Origin: Frankia alni ACN14a
Lineage (GTDB): Bacteria > Actinomycetota > Actinomycetes > Frankiales > Frankiaceae
Reading direction: 5' to 3'
Assembly (NCBI RefSeq): GCF_000058485.1
Contig: NC_008278.1
Span: 2,660,962 to 2,724,961 of the forward strand
Length of the DNA stretch: 64,000 nt
Positions 1-9,280 of the stretch are shown piece by piece. Position 1 is the stretch's first letter; each line of letters starts with the position of its first letter. The notes beneath the pieces were generated by a model. It worked only from the letters and a program-made list of their open reading frames with translations. It was not told where the DNA came from and did not search any database. The position numbers and the translations under genes were made by a program.

Positions 1-75
1 CGCGACTCCGCCGACGCCGCCGAGGGCGTCCGCGCGTTCCTGGAGAAGCGCCCACCCGCCTGGACCGGCCGGTAG
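1..75 (+). CDS. C-terminal end of a crotonase (enoyl-CoA hydratase) family protein, partial
   Basis: The first 24 codons read in frame 1 to a TAG at 73-75 and encode a tail with EGVRAFLEKR followed by PPAWTGR. This is the usual ending of enoyl-CoA hydratase/isomerase proteins, where the last helix carries the EG-x-x-AFLEKR motif. Only the tail is present, so neither substrate nor subfamily can be named. The call rests on the motif alone; most of the gene lies left of the window. Confidence 0.5.
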   Translation, partial: RDSADAAEGVRAFLEKRPPAWTGR

Positions 76-119
76 GCCACCGGAAGCGGGTCTCCTCAGG
101 AGCTCTCGCCACCAGAGCC

Positions 120-374
120 TCAGTAGTGGTACCTGCACTGGGCTATGCGAATCTGATCGTCACTGATCTTGTAGATCAGTCGATGTTCATCGTTGATGCG
201 CCGAGACCAGTAGCCCTGGAAGCCATGCTTGAGCGGTTCGGGCTTGCCGATGCCGTCGTTGCCGTTCCGGGCTGTGTCCTGGATCAACATGTTGATGCGC
301 TTGAGGATTTTACGGTTCTCCGTCTGCCACCAGACGTAGTCCTGCCACGCGTTCTCGTCCCAGACGAGCTTCAC
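120..374 (-). CDS. yoeB: YoeB toxin, ribosome-dependent mRNA endonuclease
   Basis: The protein has 84 residues, the same length as E. coli YoeB, and aligns with it end to end. The catalytic residues are at the same positions: Glu46 in GKPEPLKH, Arg65 in NDEHRLIY, and the terminal CRYHY with His83 and Tyr84. YoeB cuts mRNA in the ribosomal A site when its antitoxin is degraded. It starts with GTG, and GTGA overlaps the stop of the upstream yefM, so the two are translationally coupled. No damage is visible, so the toxin should be active. Confidence 0.95.
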   Translation of the reverse strand: MKLVWDENAWQDYVWWQTENRKILKRINMLIQDTARNGNDGIGKPEPLKHGFQGYWSRRINDEHRLIYKISDDQIRIAQCRYHY

Positions 375-622
375 TCGGCGAGGTCGCGTACGGTGCCGGC
401 GCCGTTTTCGAGGCGATCGATGGCGGCCAGCAGCCGGCGGGCGTTCTCGGGGCTGCGGAGAAGGTACGCCGTCTCCTTGAGGGACTGGTAGTCATCCAGA
501 GAGACGATGACGACCGGCTCGTGACCGGCCCGGGTGATGACGATCTCCTCCCGGTCGTCCGCCACCGCGGTGAGGACCTCGGCATAGCGTGCTCGTGACT
601 CCGAGTAGCTCATCGTCTTCAC
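371..622 (-). CDS. yefM: YefM antitoxin (Phd/YefM family)
   Basis: This 83-residue antitoxin has the family opening (V/M)KTMSYSESRARYAEVL and the DNA-binding segment around DREEIVITRAGHEPVVIVSLDDYQSL. The C-terminal half, with SPENARRLLAAIDRLE, would wrap the toxin. The GTG at 622 is preferred because an AGGAGG lies 4-5 bases upstream and because family members start with MKTMSYSE; ATG at 613 is the alternative. It precedes yoeB with a 4-base overlap. Two TGTAC-core sites just upstream suggest autorepression by the YefM-YoeB complex. Confidence 0.93.
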   Translation of the reverse strand: MKTMSYSESRARYAEVLTAVADDREEIVITRAGHEPVVIVSLDDYQSLKETAYLLRSPENARRLLAAIDRLENGAGTVRDLAE

Positions 623-633
623 CGGACCTCCTT

Positions 634-651
634 TGTACAAAAAGTTGTACG
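634..651 (-). promoter_or_regulatory. Putative YefM-YoeB operator, two TGTACA-type sites
   Basis: A perfect TGTACA lies at 634-639 and a TGTACG at 646-651. Their centres are exactly 12 bp apart. E. coli YefM recognises paired TGTACA cores with 12-bp centre spacing, so the arrangement matches the known operator. The pair sits just upstream of the yefM ribosome binding site, where bound repressor would block initiation. Function is inferred. Confidence 0.6.
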
Positions 652-782
652 TAGGTGCGAGTGTACGTCCGCCCGGCAGTCATGGCGGCGGAGGCGGGGT
701 GGCCGCGCGGTGGCCGCCGGCCCGGCCCGGCAGGCGCTGGTGCTGGTGGTGTCCGGCGTCGATCGCGAGGATGGTGGAGGTC

Positions 783-3107
783 ATGGGTAGCGGCGGTGGG
801 GACCTGGAGGATGACGACGCCCGGTTGCGGGTGGGGGCGCCCGCGTCGTCGGCGGCGGGGCTGCCGGGGGTGGGGCACGCGCTCGCGCAGTCGTGGGAGC
901 GGATGGGGCCGGGCCGGGCGGTGCGGACGCTGCGGCTGGTCAACCAGGACCACGGGTTCGACTGTCCGGGGTGTGCGTGGCCGGAGCATGCGCCGGGGGA
1001 GCGGTCCGTCGTCGAGTTCTGCGAGAACGGCGCGAAGGCGGTGGCGGAGGAGGCGACCCGCAGCCGGGTGACGCGGGAGTTCTTCGCCGCGCATCCGGTG
1101 TCCGACCTCGCCGGTCGCTCCGGTCACTGGTTGGGCAGCCGCGGTCGGATCGTGGAGCCGATGTACCGGGCGCCGGGTGCGGATCGTTACGTCCCGGTCG
1201 GCTGGGACGAGGCGTTCGGGATCGTCGCCGCCGAACTGGCGGGGCTCGACAGCCCGGACGAGGCCGCGTTCTACACCTCCGGGCGGACCAGCAACGAGGC
1301 GGCGTTCGTGTGGCAGCTGTTCGCGCGGATGTTCGGGACGAACAATCTGCCGGACTGCTCGAACATGTGCCACGAGTCGTCGGGGGCGGCGTTGACCTCG
1401 ACGATCGGAGTGGGTAAGGGGTCGGTGACGTTGGCCGATCTGGAGTCCGCGGACCTGGTGCTGGTGGTGGGGCAGAATCCGGGGACGAATCATCCGCGGA
1501 TGCTCAGCTCGTTGGAACGGGTGAAGCGGGCCGGCGGCAGCATCGTCGCAGTCAACCCGTTGCCGGAGGCGGGCCTGCTGCGTTTTCGGAACCCGCAGCA
1601 GGTCCGGGGGATCGTGGGGCGTGGCACGGCGTTGGCCGACCAGTTCCTGCAGATCCGGCTGAACGGGGACATGGCGCTGTTCCAGGCGTTGTCGCGGCGG
1701 CTGCTCGACGCGGAGGACGCGGCCCCCGGCACGGTGCTCGACCATGCCTTCCTCGCCGAGCACACCAGCGGATTCACCGAGTTCGCCACACACGTTCGTG
1801 GGCATCTGTCCGAGGCCGACGTCGCCGCGGCGACGGGGCTCGCCGCCGCCGAGATCGACGAGCTGGCCGGCCGGGTGCTGGCCGCCGACCGGGTGGTGGT
1901 GTGCTGGGCGATGGGCCTGACCCAGCACGCCAACGCGGTCGCGACGATTCAGGAGGTCGTGAACTTCCTGCTGCTGCGGGGGAACATCGGCCGGCCGGGG
2001 GCGGGGGTGTGCCCGGTGCGCGGGCATTCCAACGTCCAGGGCGACCGCACGATGGGAATCTGGGAGAAGATGCCCGACGCGTTTCTCGACGCGTTGGGCG
2101 CCGAGTTCTCCTTCGCTCCGCCGCGGGCGCACGGCCACGACGTGGTGGAGACGATCCGGGCTATGCGCGACGGTCGGGTGCGGGTGTTCCTCGGCCTCGG
2201 TGGGAACTTCGTCGCGGCCGGGCCGGATTCGGCGGTGACCGAGGCGGCGATGCGGGCGTGTCGGCTGACGGTGCAGGTGTCGACGACCTTGAACCGTTCC
2301 CACGCGGTGACGGGGCGGGCGGCGTTGATCCTGCCGACGTTGGGGCGCACCGAGGTCGACGTGCGGGCCGGTGGGGCACAGCAGGTCAGCGTCGAGGATT
2401 CGATGGGCATGGTGCACGCCTCCCGGGGCACGCTGCCGCCGGCCGGGCCGGACCTGCGCTCGGAGGTCGCGATCGTCTGCGGGCTGGCCGAGGCCACCCT
2501 CGCCCGCCGGGCCGACGACTCGGTGGACTGGGCGGGGCTGGCCGGGGACTACCGGCGGATCCGCGGCCACATCGCCCGGGTGGTGCCGGGGTTCGAGGAC
2601 TTCGACGCCCGGCTCGCCGCCCCGGGTGGCTTCCAGCTTCCGCATCCGCCGCGGGACAGCCGCACCTTCCCGACGCCGGACGGCCGCGCGGCGTTCACCG
2701 AGAACGTCTGCGAGGTGCTGCGCGTCCCGCCCGGGCACATGCTGCTGCAGACGGTGCGCTCCCACGACCAGTACAACACGACGATCTACGGGATGGACGA
2801 CCGTTACCGCGGGGTCCGCCGGGGCCGTCGCGTCGTCCTCGTCCACCCGGACGACCTCGCCGCGCTCGGCCTCGCCGACGGTGTGCACGTCGACCTCGTC
2901 GGCGTGTGGACGGACGGCGAACGGCGGGCGGAGAACTTCCGGGCGGTGGCGTACCCGACCGCGCGGGGCTGCGCCGCCGCCTACTTCCCCGAGACCAACG
3001 TCCTGGTCCCGCTGGACTCCACCGCCGCCCGCAGCAACACCCCGACCTCCAAGTCGCTGCTCATCCGGCTGGAGCCGGCGCGCGGCCCGGTGGCAGGGGC
3101 GCGCTGA
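783..3107 (+). CDS. FdhF/YdeP-family molybdopterin oxidoreductase
   Basis: About 774 residues, close to E. coli YdeP (759). The N-terminus carries the YdeP signature [10 protein letters not shown] (Cys61, Cys64). [11 protein letters not shown] places Cys196 where formate dehydrogenase H has its selenocysteine molybdenum ligand. [12 protein letters not shown] and the final molydopterin dinucleotide domain (from about residue 640, with MDDRYRGV) complete the DMSO-reductase-type fold. It is a cytoplasmic bis-MGD enzyme without a Tat signal; the true substrate of this family is not settled and formate is only one possibility. The start at 783 was chosen by alignment with YdeP; ATG at 771 is possible. 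Its stop overlaps the fdhD start by one base. Confidence 0.9.
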   Translation: MGSGGGDLEDDDARLRVGAPASSAAGLPGVGHALAQSWERMGPGRAVRTLRLVNQDHGFDCPGCAWPEHAPGERSVVEFCENGAKAVAEEATRSRVTREFFAAHPVSDLAGRSGHWLGSRGRIVEPMYRAPGADRYVPVGWDEAFGIVAAELAGLDSPDEAAFYTSGRTSNEAAFVWQLFARMFGTNNLPDCSNMCHESSGAALTSTIGVGKGSVTLADLESADLVLVVGQNPGTNHPRMLSSLERVKRAGGSIVAVNPLPEAGLLRFRNPQQVRGIVGRGTALADQFLQIRLNGDMALFQALSRRLLDAEDAAPGTVLDHAFLAEHTSGFTEFATHVRGHLSEADVAAATGLAAAEIDELAGRVLAADRVVVCWAMGLTQHANAVATIQEVVNFLLLRGNIGRPGAGVCPVRGHSNVQGDRTMGIWEKMPDAFLDALGAEFSFAPPRAHGHDVVETIRAMRDGRVRVFLGLGGNFVAAGPDSAVTEAAMRACRLTVQVSTTLNRSHAVTGRAALILPTLGRTEVDVRAGGAQQVSVEDSMGMVHASRGTLPPAGPDLRSEVAIVCGLAEATLARRADDSVDWAGLAGDYRRIRGHIARVVPGFEDFDARLAAPGGFQLPHPPRDSRTFPTPDGRAAFTENVCEVLRVPPGHMLLQTVRSHDQYNTTIYGMDDRYRGVRRGRRVVLVHPDDLAALGLADGVHVDLVGVWTDGERRAENFRAVAYPTARGCAAAYFPETNVLVPLDSTAARSNTPTSKSLLIRLEPARGPVAGAR

Positions 3108-4039
3108 TGGGGCGGGCGACAGCCCGGCGCAGGGTGACCCGGGTCCGGGCCGGGGTCGCGACGGCGGTCCGCCCGGACACGGTGGTCGGCGAGGAACCGC
3201 TGGAGATCCGGGTCGGCGGGCGGGCACTGGCGGTCACGATGCGCACCCCCGGCGACGACATGGACCTGGCGCTGGGCTTCCTGCTCGGCGAAGGCATGAT
3301 CGCCGGAGCCGCCGACGTGGCCTCGATGCGCTACTGCGTCGGGAGAAGCGAGGCGTCCGGGAGAAGCGAGGCGTCTGGGAGAGGCGAGGCGTCTGGGAGA
3401 GGCGAGGCGTCCGGGAAGGGCGAGGCGGCTGGCGGGGACGGTGCGGTCGACGCCGACGGGCGGCCGACCTACAACGTGCTCGACGTGGCGCTGGCCCCCG
3501 GGGTCGCCCCGCCCGAGGTCGACGTGACCCGCAACTTCTACACCACCAGCTCCTGCGGCCTGTGCGGGAAGGCCAGCATCGACGCGGTCCGGCTGCGCAG
3601 CCGGTTCACCGTCGCCGACGACCCGCTGCTGCTCGACGCGGCGACCGTGACCGGCCTGCCCGACGCGCTGCGGGCGGGGCAGCGGCTGTTCGCCACCACC
3701 GGCGGGTTGCACGCGGCGGCGCTCGCCGGCGTCGACGGCGTGCTGCGGGCCGTGCGGGAGGACGTCGGCCGGCACAACGCGGTCGACAAGGTGATCGGCG
3801 CGGCGGTGCGCGACGGTCTGGTGCCGCTGAGCGGCCACGCGCTGGTCGTCAGCGGCCGGGCGTCGTTCGAGCTGGTCCAGAAGGCGTGGATGGCCGGCGT
3901 GCCGATGCTCGTCGCGGTGTCCGCGCCCTCGACGCTGGCGGTGGATCTCGCCGAGGAGGCGGGGATGACCCTCGCCGGGTTCGTCCGCGGCGACTCGATG
4001 AACATCTACACCGGCGCCCACCGGGTCGCGCTGGCCTGA
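3107..4039 (+). CDS. fdhD: FdhD, sulfurtransferase for formate dehydrogenase cofactor
   Basis: The 310-residue protein carries the FdhD CxxC pair at Cys150/Cys153 in [13 protein letters not shown], plus [15 protein letters not shown] and [13 protein letters not shown]. FdhD passes sulfur from a cysteine desulfurase to the Mo-bisMGD cofactor, and without it formate dehydrogenases are inactive. The stop of the upstream oxidoreductase and this ATG share one base (TGATG), so the enzyme and its maturation factor are coupled. Residues about 79-108 are a low-complexity insertion made by five 18-bp repeats, upstream of the catalytic core. Confidence 0.93.
   Translation: MGRATARRRVTRVRAGVATAVRPDTVVGEEPLEIRVGGRALAVTMRTPGDDMDLALGFLLGEGMIAGAADVASMRYCVGRSEASGRSEASGRGEASGRGEASGKGEAAGGDGAVDADGRPTYNVLDVALAPGVAPPEVDVTRNFYTTSSCGLCGKASIDAVRLRSRFTVADDPLLLDAATVTGLPDALRAGQRLFATTGGLHAAALAGVDGVLRAVREDVGRHNAVDKVIGAAVRDGLVPLSGHALVVSGRASFELVQKAWMAGVPMLVAVSAPSTLAVDLAEEAGMTLAGFVRGDSMNIYTGAHRVALA
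3341..3430 (+). repeat. Five 18-bp tandem repeats inside fdhD
   Basis: Five adjacent units resembling GGGAGAAGCGAGGCGTCC encode repeats of GRSEAS. The unit is a multiple of three, so copy number could vary without breaking the frame. Units 1 and 2 are almost identical and unit 5 is the most diverged. Confidence 0.9.
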
Positions 4040-4137
4040 CCGCCGTGACTCGCCACGCGGTCCCACCTCGTGCCGGCAGGGTTTTTCGGCCGCGGGCCGG
4101 GCATCAGTGCGCTGATCGCACCGGATGGAGGCCAGTC

Positions 4138-5667
4138 GTGGCAGTGACGCATGAGGTCGAGCGCAAGTTCGCGGTGGACGAGATGTTCGCGCTCCCCGCC
4201 TTCGACAGAGTGCGGGGGGTCGCCTCCGTCGCCGAGCCGGACGAGCGGCACCTCGACGCCGTCTACTACGACACCGACGACCTGCGCCTGGCCCGCAACA
4301 GCCTGACGCTGCGCCGCCGGGAGGGCGGCGCCGACGAGGGCTGGCATCTGAAGATCCCCACCGCAGACGGGGCCCGCGACGAGATCGGCCGCCCGCTCGG
4401 CGAACCGTCGCAGATCCCGCCGGAGCTGCTGGACCTCGTCGCCGTGCGGCTGCGGGGCGCCGCGCTTCGACCGGTGGCGTCGATCACGACGGTCCGGCGC
4501 ACCCGGCGGTTGCGCGACGCCGCCGGCCACGACCTCGTCGAGGTCGCCGACGACCAGGTCAACGCGCGGACGATGGGGGAGCGCACCATCGTGTCGCGGT
4601 GGCGGGAGGTCGAACTCGAGGCGCTCGTCCCGGCCGGGGTGGACGTGCTGCCCGCCGCCAGCAAGGCCCTGCACCGGGCCGGTGCGCGGCCCGCGCCGTC
4701 GCCGTCGAAGCTGCGGCGCGCCCTCGCCGTCGAGCTCGGCGCGCCCGACGTCCAGCCCGGCCCGGCCCGGCTCGCCGCCTCCGACACCGCCGCCCAGGTC
4801 GTCCACGCCTACCTGGCGGAGCACACCGCGGCGCTGCTCGACCGCGATCCGGCGGTGCGCGTCAACGCGCCCGAGGCCGTCCACGACATGCGGGTCGCGG
4901 CCCGGCGGCTGCGCAGCACCGTCCAGACCTTCCGGCCGCTGTTCGACGCCGAGCGCGCCGCCGAGATCGAAGCCGGCCTGCGCGAGATCGGCGAGGTGCT
5001 CGGCCGGCCCCGCGACGCCGAGGTGCAGCTCGCCCGCTTCACCGGCGAGCTCGCCGGGCAGCCCGTCGAGCTGCTGCTCGGCCCGGTGGCCGCCCGCGTC
5101 CAGGAGTCGCTGCTCGGCGAGCGGCTGCGCAGCCGGGAGGAGGCGCTGGCCTACCTGCGCGGCGAGCGGTACCTCGGGTTCATCGAGGCGCTGCTCGCCT
5201 TCGTCGCCGACGTCGGGCAGACCGAGCGGGCCCGCCGCCCCGCCGGCACGGTGCTGCCCAAGCTCGTCGCCAAGGCGGACCGTAAGCTCACCCGGCGGGT
5301 CGCACGCGCCCGGCGGGCCCCCGCGGGCTCCGAGCGCGACCTCGCCTACCACGGTGCCCGTAAGGCCGCGAAGCGGCTGCGCTACGCCAGCGAGCTGATG
5401 GTGCCCGTCCACGGCCGCGACGCGGCGGCGCTCGCGACGGCGGCGAAGCGGATCCAGAACGAGCTCGGCGAGCACCAGGACTGCGTCGTCGCGCAGACCC
5501 GCCTGCGCGCCTTCGCCGTCGCCGCGAACCTCGCGGGCGAGTCGTCCTTCACCTACGGCCTGCTCGCCGGGGACGAGCGAGCCCGCGCGGCCGCCACCCG
5601 GGCCGCCTTCGACGCCACCTGGGCGCGGGCCTCGCGCCCCCGCCTGCGTCGCTGGCTGCGCGGCTGA
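4138..5667 (+). CDS. CYTH-CHAD domain protein
   Basis: The 509-residue protein opens with a CYTH/triphosphate tunnel domain (about 1-205): the signature ExExK is seen in HEVERKF, followed by YYDTDDLRLARNSLTLRRR. From about residue 225 a CHAD domain follows, rich in conserved His and Arg, with VHDMRVAARRLRST and KAAKRLRYASEL. CYTH enzymes hydrolyse triphosphates, and CHAD domains bind polyphosphate granules. A role in polyphosphate handling follows from the family and is not shown here. GTG at 4138 is preferred because GGAG lies 8 bases upstream. Confidence 0.92.
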   Translation: MAVTHEVERKFAVDEMFALPAFDRVRGVASVAEPDERHLDAVYYDTDDLRLARNSLTLRRREGGADEGWHLKIPTADGARDEIGRPLGEPSQIPPELLDLVAVRLRGAALRPVASITTVRRTRRLRDAAGHDLVEVADDQVNARTMGERTIVSRWREVELEALVPAGVDVLPAASKALHRAGARPAPSPSKLRRALAVELGAPDVQPGPARLAASDTAAQVVHAYLAEHTAALLDRDPAVRVNAPEAVHDMRVAARRLRSTVQTFRPLFDAERAAEIEAGLREIGEVLGRPRDAEVQLARFTGELAGQPVELLLGPVAARVQESLLGERLRSREEALAYLRGERYLGFIEALLAFVADVGQTERARRPAGTVLPKLVAKADRKLTRRVARARRAPAGSERDLAYHGARKAAKRLRYASELMVPVHGRDAAALATAAKRIQNELGEHQDCVVAQTRLRAFAVAANLAGESSFTYGLLAGDERARAAATRAAFDATWARASRPRLRRWLRG

Positions 5668-6192
5668 CCGTTACGCCGAGAGCGTTGCATTGCGGTGCGG
5701 TGCGGTGCGGTGCGGTGCGGTGCATTGCGGTGCGGTGCACGCGGTCTGCTCGGCTCAGACCGCGCTGCACGCACCGCAACCCCTGGCCTGGCCCGCGCCG
5801 GGGCGGAACAGGCGGCGAGGGCGGGGACGGGTGGCACGGAGGTGCCGTCCGGCGGTGTCCGGGCCGGTCGTCGGCGCGGGCTGACGCCGGCCGCTGCGAT
5901 GCGCGGCAGTCGGCGCGGGCGGGACCGTCCGGGCCGCCGTCCCGGCCGGCCGGCGCCGGCTGTTCGGGGGTGTGACCGGGGCAACCACCGCCGACCCGTG
6001 GTGACCGCGGGTCGGTGCGTGGCGTGCACCGGGGTCCGACCGTGCCCGTCGGACCGGGTCCGGATGGCCCGCCGGACGTGACGTTCGACTGATGGTGTGT
6101 GCCCCGCCACGGATGTCCACTGGGTTACGGGCTCGAGTCGATCGCGTGCGGTCCACCTCGACGGCCCTGGACGCAAGGTTGGGAGGGGTGCC
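5668..6192. other. Gene-free gap with a pentamer repeat
   Basis: No ORF here has a recognisable family or convincing start. The only structure seen is the TGCGG tandem repeat near its left end. The right part presumably holds the promoter of the flavodoxin-like gene, but no clear promoter was recognised. Confidence 0.6.
5691..5740. repeat. TGCGG pentanucleotide tandem repeat
   Basis: Six uninterrupted TGCGG units (5691-5720) are followed by TGCAT, two more TGCGG units and TGCAC. It lies about 25 bases after the CYTH-CHAD stop codon in non-coding sequence, where a 5-bp unit can expand freely. Confidence 0.9.
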
Positions 6193-6957
6193 ATGACGCG
6201 AGCTCTGGTGGCGTTCGGAACCGGGTGTGGCGGGGCCGGCGACCTGGCCGCGATGATCGGTGCGGCGTTGAGCGCCCGCGGTCTCGACGCCGACGTGCTG
6301 CCGGCGCGGCAGGTGCGGGAGGTGGCGTCCTACGACGCGGTCATCGTCGCCGGGGCGCTGTTCGCCGGACGGTGGGCCTGCGACGCGCGCCGGCTCGTGC
6401 GCCGGCGCCGCGCCGGGCTGTCCCGGCTACCGGTGTGGCTGGTCAGCAGCGACCCGCGCGCCGACGCCGCCGTCACCTGGCCCGGCAGCCACGGCGGGCC
6501 GAGCGGGCCGAGCGGGCCGGCCGAGTGGGGCGCCCCGGCCGGATCGCAGGGCGCGGGCGCGCGGCTCGGCGGGGCGGAGGCGGTCGGTCCGCAGCCGGCC
6601 GCGCAGGTCGCCGAGCTCGCGACGCTGATCGGCGCCCGGGGCATGGTGACCTTCGACGGCCCGCACCGTTCCGGTCGCGCCGCCCAGCCCGCCGCCGCTG
6701 CCGCCCGGGCGGCGGCGGGCAACCGGCACCGCCCGGCGCAGCTCGCCGCATTCGCCGACGCCGTGATCGCCGCGGCCCCGCCGCGTGTCCTGCGGGCCGT
6801 GCCGGCCTGGGGTCCCGGGTCCGGGCAAGCAGGGGCCGGTCGGCGTAACCACCGGTCGGCCCGGATGCGGCTGGTCGGCGCGGCCCCCCGCCCGCGCCCG
6901 TCGTCCGACGCGCTCCAGGGCTCCGCCGACGACGCCGACTACTGGGTCACCGGCTAG
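6193..6957 (+). CDS. Flavodoxin-domain protein
   Basis: The first 100 residues match the flavodoxin fold of menaquinone-dependent protoporphyrinogen oxidase-like proteins: RALVAFGTGCGGAGDLAAMIGAAL gives the first strand and FMN phosphate loop, then YDAVIVAGALFAGRWACDARRLVRR and LPVWLVSSDPR. A Gly/Pro-rich insertion (about 95-130) and an Arg-rich C-terminus ending in DADYWVTG have no recognised domain. The phosphate loop departs from the usual T-x-T-G-x-T, so FMN binding is uncertain. The ATG at 6193 follows GGGAGG. It is convergent with the LLM gene. Confidence 0.6.
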   Translation: MTRALVAFGTGCGGAGDLAAMIGAALSARGLDADVLPARQVREVASYDAVIVAGALFAGRWACDARRLVRRRRAGLSRLPVWLVSSDPRADAAVTWPGSHGGPSGPSGPAEWGAPAGSQGAGARLGGAEAVGPQPAAQVAELATLIGARGMVTFDGPHRSGRAAQPAAAAARAAAGNRHRPAQLAAFADAVIAAAPPRVLRAVPAWGPGSGQAGAGRRNHRSARMRLVGAAPRPRPSSDALQGSADDADYWVTG

Positions 6958-6971
6958 CCGCTCGTAGGCGG

Positions 6972-7895
6972 TCAGTCCTTGGCGAGGATGATCTCCTCGC
7001 CGAAGCGGCGCACCGTCTCCTCGGACGCCCCGGGATCGTCGCCGATCACGTTGAAGATGAGCCAGTCCACGCCGAGACGCTCGTAGGCGGCGACCTCGGC
7101 CCGGACCTGCTCGGTGTTCCAGCCCTGCCGGACGTCGATCAGGGACAGGACCCCGCCGAGGACGACGGTGACCTCCTGCGGGTCGCGGCCCGCGGCGGTC
7201 GTGGCGTCGCGCAGCCTGTCGATGCGCTCGCCGACGGCGGCCGCATCGGGCACGTGGGCGGTGCGGATGGTGCCGGCCAGCGTCTCGGTGGTGAGGGTGA
7301 ACAGGGCGCCGCCGCCGAAGCGGGCCGCCCGCTCCAGGCCCCACCTGCTGTTCGCGTGCACCCACAGCGGCGGGTGCGGTCGTTGGATCGACGGCGGCCG
7401 CAGCGCGGTGCCGGACGTCTCGAAGCCGATTCCCCGGTGGGAGATCTCCTCGATGTCGGTGTCCGCCGTGAGGATCTCCAGCGCCTCGTCGAACAGCTCG
7501 CGCCGTCGGTCGAAATCGGCGCCGGAGGCGCGGAACTCACCGCGCAGATAGCCGGTGCCGACGCCGACGACGAGCCGCCCGCCGCTGAGCCGGTCCAGCG
7601 TGCGGATCTGGTGCGCGGTGAATAACGGATTACGGTAGGGCAGCACGGTGACCAGTGTGATCAACGTGATGTCCTCGGTCAGCGCGGCGCAGAAGGCCAG
7701 GGACGAGAAAGGTTCGGAACTGCCCTCGCCGCCGGCGTGCGTCCATTTCGTGGACGGGGCCGGGTGATCGGTGAAGGCGATGCCGGACCACCCGCTCTCC
7801 TCGACCGCCCGCACCCACGGGGTGATGTTCCGCTGGTCCAGCACCTCGGGCCGCCACCGCGGGTCACCGATGCCGTGTTGCACGCCGAACTTCAT
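6972..7895 (-). CDS. LLM-class F420-dependent oxidoreductase
   Basis: 307 residues, a luciferase-like TIM barrel. Seen are the opening MKFGVQHGIGD, the cofactor segment GIAFTDHPAPS, TLVTVLPYRNPLFTAHQIRTLDRLSGGRLVVGVGTGYLRGEF typical of the F420 branch, and RPHPPLWVHANS. The substrate is unknown. GAGGAGG lies just upstream of the ATG. A tetR gene ends 25 bp upstream on the same strand, so the regulator and enzyme probably form one transcript. Confidence 0.9.
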   Translation of the reverse strand: MKFGVQHGIGDPRWRPEVLDQRNITPWVRAVEESGWSGIAFTDHPAPSTKWTHAGGEGSSEPFSSLAFCAALTEDITLITLVTVLPYRNPLFTAHQIRTLDRLSGGRLVVGVGTGYLRGEFRASGADFDRRRELFDEALEILTADTDIEEISHRGIGFETSGTALRPPSIQRPHPPLWVHANSRWGLERAARFGGGALFTLTTETLAGTIRTAHVPDAAAVGERIDRLRDATTAAGRDPQEVTVVLGGVLSLIDVRQGWNTEQVRAEVAAYERLGVDWLIFNVIGDDPGASEETVRRFGEEIILAKD

Positions 7896-7920
7896 GGGTC
7901 CGCCTCCTCGATCTTCCTGG

Positions 7921-8709
7921 TTAGGTCGCGTCCTTTCCGGGATCGGGCCGGTGCTGCACGCCGATGGCCCGGCTCAGGAACTCGTGGATCGTGGCCCTGA
8001 CGGTTTCGCCGTCATTGGTCTCGATCCCGTCGCGACGCCGCAGGAGGACATTGTTCACAATGTCCTGGATCATGATCGAATCGGTGGTCGGCCGGGTGTG
8101 CCGGAAGATGCCCGCCGCGGCGCCGGCCTCGAGGGCCCGGACCAGCGGAGCCCTGTTCAGCTCCTGATGCCGCGCGAGCGCCTCGGCATAGCCGGCGACG
8201 CGGTGAAGCTCGAGCGTCTGCATGACGAGGGTCCGGCGATGCCGCCGGGGTTCGAAGGCGAGCTGGATGTGGAAGCGGATCCAGGCGCCGACCGCCGTGT
8301 ACGGATCGGGTGTGCTGGCCAACCGCTGCGTGAGCTGGGCCGTGGCCCGTTCGCTCTCCTCTTCGAACATCGCCAGCAGGAGCTGGTCCTTCGACGTGAA
8401 GTGCCGGTAGAACGCCCGGGTCGACAGCTGCGCCTCGGCGAGGATCTCGCTGACGGTGACGGAGCCCGTATCCGCCCGAGCCAACACCCGGTACGCCGCC
8501 CGAATCATCATCGAGCGTTCTTCCTCGGGTGGGTGGGCGAGCGGCCGGCCGATGCGGCGCCGAGGGGTGTCCGCCTGCGTACCCTCGACGGACCGCGAAC
8601 CGCCGTCGGCCCGCACATCCCCGTCGGCCCGCACATCCCCGTCGGCGGGCGCATCCCCGTCTACACGCGCATCTTCGTCGGTCGCCGTCAGGTTCTGCGC
8701 ACGGGGCAT
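7921..8709 (-). CDS. TetR-family transcriptional regulator
   Basis: 262 residues. The TetR helix-turn-helix sits at about 66-110 (MMIRAAYRVLARADTGSVTVSEILAEAQLSTRAFYRHFTSKDQLL), followed by a helical ligand domain. The first 50 residues are a disordered acidic leader made by an 18-bp repeat encoding ADGDVR. The true start could lie downstream, but no other well-placed ATG precedes the HTH except MMIRAAYRV. It precedes the LLM oxidoreductase on the same strand and probably regulates it. Confidence 0.9.
   Translation of the reverse strand: MPRAQNLTATDEDARVDGDAPADGDVRADGDVRADGGSRSVEGTQADTPRRRIGRPLAHPPEEERSMMIRAAYRVLARADTGSVTVSEILAEAQLSTRAFYRHFTSKDQLLLAMFEEESERATAQLTQRLASTPDPYTAVGAWIRFHIQLAFEPRRHRRTLVMQTLELHRVAGYAEALARHQELNRAPLVRALEAGAAAGIFRHTRPTTDSIMIQDIVNNVLLRRRDGIETNDGETVRATIHEFLSRAIGVQHRPDPGKDAT
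8605..8676 (-). repeat. 18-bp tandem repeats in the tetR N-terminus
   Basis: Two perfect units (GTCGGCCCGCACATCCCC on the plus strand) are followed by two diverged ones. On the minus strand they encode the (A/V)DGD(A/V)(R/P) leader of the regulator. The frame is preserved whatever the copy number. Confidence 0.85.
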
Positions 8710-8866
8710 GGCAGCCCTGCCTCCTGCTGGGGACCGTCGGCGCTCGTCGGAAGGGGTTCGGGACGCCCGATGCTATCGAATCGCCCACCGTGGCGGACCC
8801 GTCCCGGACGGCCCGGACGGGGGCCTACCCACGGGGAAGATGCTGGACCTGGGGCGAGCGGCGCCG

Positions 8867-9280
8867 TCAGCGGTCGCCGCTCGACGCTTCCCCGGAGCCC
8901 GCCGACGCGCGAAGGCGGCGCGCCTTGGCGGCGGCGGTCCCCTCCGTGGCCTTCCGGTGCAGGCAGCCGCCCAGCCACCCGAACGGGGCGGAGAAGAGCA
9001 CGATGATGCCGTCGGCGATCGCGTCGCCCCATGAGTCGCCGAACACGAGCGCCATGAGTGGCACCTCCCCTGCCGCGATCAGCAGGATCAGCAGCACGAT
9101 CAGCCGCCGGCGTGGCGCCCTGGCCCCGCGGGAGCGTGCTCCTCCCCCCGGCTGCCCGGGCGGCGAGGCCGCCCGCTGCGCACCACCACGCCAGCCCAGT
9201 CCCCGCCAGCCCAGTCCATGCCGCCTTCGTCCGCCGTCCGCGCTCTCGCCGTCCCCACCGGCCACCCGGCGTCTTCCCAT
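8867..9280 (-). CDS. Small hypothetical membrane protein
   Basis: No family was recognised. The 137-residue product starts with a basic Gly/Arg-rich stretch. Two hydrophobic segments follow, RLIVLLILLIAAGEVPLMALVF and ADGIIVLFSAPFGWLGGC, and a short charged tail ends it, which suggests a two-helix membrane protein. The ATG at 9280 was chosen because the ORF upstream of it is low-complexity Arg/Pro sequence; a later start just before the first helix is possible. It faces no obvious partner. Confidence 0.5.
   Translation of the reverse strand: MGRRRVAGGDGESADGGRRRHGLGWRGLGWRGGAQRAASPPGQPGGGARSRGARAPRRRLIVLLILLIAAGEVPLMALVFGDSWGDAIADGIIVLFSAPFGWLGGCLHRKATEGTAAAKARRLRASAGSGEASSGDR

Noticed and set aside
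492-3227. 911-residue minus-strand ORF opposite the molybdoenzyme gene
   Set aside because: Arg/Pro/His-rich composition and full antisense overlap with a clear enzyme; typical high-GC shadow.
2371-4135. N-terminal part of the long ORF leading into the CYTH-CHAD gene
   Set aside because: It is a frame shadow of the molybdoenzyme and fdhD genes; the real start is GTG at 4138 with its own ribosome binding site.
5685-6081. ORFs over the TGCGG repeat
   Set aside because: They exist only because the pentamer repeat is open in several frames; no start signal or family match.
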